This document shows positions 62,277-64,000 of a stretch of 64,000 nt of DNA, one piece after another (position 1 is the stretch's first letter; the number at the start of each line of letters is the position of its first letter). This DNA comes from Roseomonas alba (lineage in GTDB: Bacteria > Pseudomonadota > Alphaproteobacteria > Acetobacterales > Acetobacteraceae). The notes under the pieces were generated by a model that was not told the origin of the DNA, searched no databases, and saw only the letters and a list, made by a program, of their open reading frames with translations. The translations under genes were made by a program, and so were the position numbers. The stretch is from positions 434,001-498,000 of the forward strand of contig NZ_JAHYBZ010000004.1 of the NCBI RefSeq assembly GCF_019430885.1. The letters are read 5' to 3'.

Positions 62277-63254
62277 ATGTTCGCTTTCCTCGGCAATCGA
62301 AAGCCCTTCTCGCAGCTTTCGGAGAAGGAAATCCTCGCCCTCGCCATCTCCTCGGAGGAGGACGATGCGCGCATCTACGCCAGCTATGCCGAGCGGCTGC
62401 GCCACGACTTCCCCGCCACCGCCGCGATGTTCGACGACATGGTGACGGAGGAGGACGGCCATCGCCGTTCCCTGATCGCCGATTTCGAGCGCCGCTTCGG
62501 CAATACCATTCCGCTGATCCGGCGCGAGCACGTCGCCGGCTACTATTCGCGCCGCCCCATCTGGCTGGTGGAGAATCTCGGCGTCGACCGCATCCGCCAG
62601 GAAGCCGAGCGGATGGAAGATGATGCGCGCCGCTTCTATACGGCCGCCGCCGGCCGGGCGAGCGATGCGGGCACGCGCAAGCTGCTCGGCGACCTCGCCC
62701 TGCAGGAGGGTGGGCATCTCGATCGCGTCGCCGCCTCCGAAGCCACGCATCTGACCCAGGATGCGCGGCAAGATGAGGACGAACGCGCCCGCCGCCAGAC
62801 CCTGCTGACCTGGGTGCAGCCTGGCCTGGCGGGACTGATGGACGGGTCGGTCTCGACCCTTGCGCCGATCTTCGCGACGGCCTTCGCGACGCAGGACCCG
62901 GGCACGACCTTCGCGGTGGGTCTCGCGGCGTCGGTCGGCGCGGGCATCTCCATGGGCTTCACCGAGGCGATCCACGATGACGGCGTCATTTCGGGCCGCG
63001 GGTCGCCAATCAAGCGCGGTATCGCCTCAGGCAGCATGACGGCGCTGGGCGGGCTGGGGCATGCCCTGCCCTACCTGATCCCGTATTTCTGGACCGCGAC
63101 CGCGGTGGCCTTCGTCGTGGTCTTCATCGAGCTCTGGGCCATCGCCTGGATCCAGAACCGCTTCATGGAAACGCCCTTCCTGCGGTCGGTGACGCAGGTC
63201 GTGCTCGGCGGCGCGCTGGTGCTGGCGGCGGGCATCCTGATCGGCAGCGGCTGA
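62277..63254 (+). CDS. mbfA: Membrane-bound ferritin/VIT1 iron exporter MbfA
   Basis: This 325-residue two-part protein has an N-terminal rubrerythrin/ferritin-like domain with di-iron ligands ('SSEEDDARIYASYAERL', 'MVTEEDGHRRSLIADFE', 'EGGHLDRV'). The C-terminal VIT1/CCC1-type membrane domain ('GLMDGSVSTLAPIFATAFAT', 'GISMGFTEAIHDDG') has about five helices. MbfA in Bradyrhizobium and Agrobacterium exports iron and protects against iron and peroxide stress under Irr control. A GGA at 62262 is the nearest ribosome-site-like word. The family match is strong over the whole length. Confidence 0.88.
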   Translation: MFAFLGNRKPFSQLSEKEILALAISSEEDDARIYASYAERLRHDFPATAAMFDDMVTEEDGHRRSLIADFERRFGNTIPLIRREHVAGYYSRRPIWLVENLGVDRIRQEAERMEDDARRFYTAAAGRASDAGTRKLLGDLALQEGGHLDRVAASEATHLTQDARQDEDERARRQTLLTWVQPGLAGLMDGSVSTLAPIFATAFATQDPGTTFAVGLAASVGAGISMGFTEAIHDDGVISGRGSPIKRGIASGSMTALGGLGHALPYLIPYFWTATAVAFVVVFIELWAIAWIQNRFMETPFLRSVTQVVLGGALVLAAGILIGSG

Positions 63255-63293
63255 GACACCGGTCGGGCGGCCGACAGGCCTTGGCCGCCCGCC

Positions 63294-63992
63294 TTACGCG
63301 GTCAGCCAGGCCGCCATCGCCGCGTTCACGGCTTCTGGCGTTTCCATGGTTGGCAGATGCCCGGCATCGGCGAAGTGGCGCAGGCGCGCGCCGGGAATCA
63401 GCGCCGCCATCTCCGCCGCCAGTTCCGGCACGGTCAACACATCGTCCGCGCCCACGCCGACCAGGGTCGGCACCGCGATGGCGGACAAATGCGGCCGCGA
63501 ATCGATGCGGTGCATGATCGCCTCCTGCTGGCGCAGGAAGGCGTCCTTGCCGACGCGCTCGGCCATGGTCATCACCTCGGTCGCGAGGGGCGTCTCCAGC
63601 CGGGCGGGATGGATCAGTTGCGGCAGCAGGCGCGGCGTCACGCCGCGGAACTGACCGGACCGCGACAGGCTGAGGAGGCCGCGCCGGCGGCGCTTCTGCT
63701 CCTCGGTATCCGCCCGCGCGCCGGTGTCGAGCAGGCAGAGCCGTGTCACCCGGCCCGGCACCTGCCGCATGATCTCGAGAGCGACATATCCGCCCATGGA
63801 CAGGCCGGCGAGCGCGAAGGGGCCATCGACCGCGGCGATCGCCCGGGCCGCCATTGTCTCGATACGGTCATCCAGCGTCAGGTCGGCGACAATGGGCGCC
63901 GCAAGCGGCGCCAGCGCCGCCGCCTGGTCGCGCCAAAGCCGCGCGTCGCAAAGCAATCCGGGCAGGAGCAGCAAGGGGAGCTTCTCGGTCAT
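63294..63992 (-). CDS. Alpha/beta hydrolase
   Basis: This 232-residue alpha/beta-hydrolase-fold protein has an oxyanion/N-terminal part 'LLLLPGLLCDARLWRDQ', the nucleophile elbow 'LAGLSMGGYVALEIM' (Ser), a catalytic Asp probably in 'LVGVGADDVLTVPELAAEM', and His in 'FADAGHLPTMETPEAV'. It is a small esterase or peptidase-like hydrolase of unknown substrate. Both ends are inside the window; the start codon is 8 bases from the right edge, so upstream signals cannot be seen. Confidence 0.85.
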   Translation of the reverse strand: MTEKLPLLLLPGLLCDARLWRDQAAALAPLAAPIVADLTLDDRIETMAARAIAAVDGPFALAGLSMGGYVALEIMRQVPGRVTRLCLLDTGARADTEEQKRRRRGLLSLSRSGQFRGVTPRLLPQLIHPARLETPLATEVMTMAERVGKDAFLRQQEAIMHRIDSRPHLSAIAVPTLVGVGADDVLTVPELAAEMAALIPGARLRHFADAGHLPTMETPEAVNAAMAAWLTA

Positions 63993-64000
63993 CGCCTCGC

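Overview
The window is a chromosomal segment of a high-G+C bacterium. Codons are strongly G/C-ending, and nearly every real gene casts a long antisense reading frame. The gene content points to an alphaproteobacterium, probably of the Acetobacteraceae (Roseomonas-like): a fused cysNC next to cysD, a glnB-glnA pair, a PhoX phosphatase, an MbfA-type ferritin/VIT1 iron exporter, a Bug-type periplasmic binding protein, DUF3297 and DUF962 proteins, and ParE. This placement is inferred from gene content only. No rRNA, tRNA or CRISPR array was seen.

Positions 1-2432 hold the distal end of a phage or gene-transfer-agent tail module: a truncated fibronectin III-like tail tip protein and a pectate-lyase-fold tail spike. 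Positions 2437-3360 carry a tiny unknown gene and a secreted thermonuclease.

Positions 3380-17137 form a defence island. It holds RadC, an HNH-RecQ helicase fusion, a ScoMcrA-like SRA-HNH modification-dependent nuclease, a protein with a HEPN-like RX4H motif, and a complete type I Zorya system. The Zorya genes zorA-zorB-zorC-zorD are on the minus strand, and consecutive genes overlap by ATGA or lie 2 bases apart. A divergent, unrecognised 367-residue coiled-coil gene at 16034-17137 shares their 79-base promoter region and is the best candidate for an undescribed Zorya partner. The right edge of the island (17138-17676) holds gene debris.

From 17677 onward the content is mostly housekeeping and accessory metabolism: a TetR/MBL pair, a flavoprotein dehydrogenase/VOC pair, PhoX, an exported beta-carbonic anhydrase, a four-repeat secreted protein, GNAT, epimerase, luciferase-like monooxygenase, SDR and a thioesterase. 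Sulfate activation follows (cysQ divergent from cysD-cysNC), then an Hsp70-like ATPase and a class A beta-lactamase divergent from an AmpR-like LysR regulator.

The central nitrogen node glnB-glnA has a candidate sigma-54 promoter ahead of glnB. It is followed by aminotransferases, a purine permease, a flavin monooxygenase, an HxlR/acyl-CoA dehydrogenase pair, and an RTX repeat protein behind a strikingly A+T-rich leader that ends in a terminator-like hairpin. After that come parE, an SH3 lipoprotein, dps, an MFS exporter, DUF962, an ATP-grasp/Bug pair, mbfA and an alpha/beta hydrolase.

Two families of dispersed intergenic repeats occupy the spaces between core genes. One has five mosaic elements bounded by GGAGGGG/CCCCTCC hairpins. 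The other has three copies built on a long inverted repeat, one of them a perfect 33+33 bp palindrome. Neither was seen inside the defence island.
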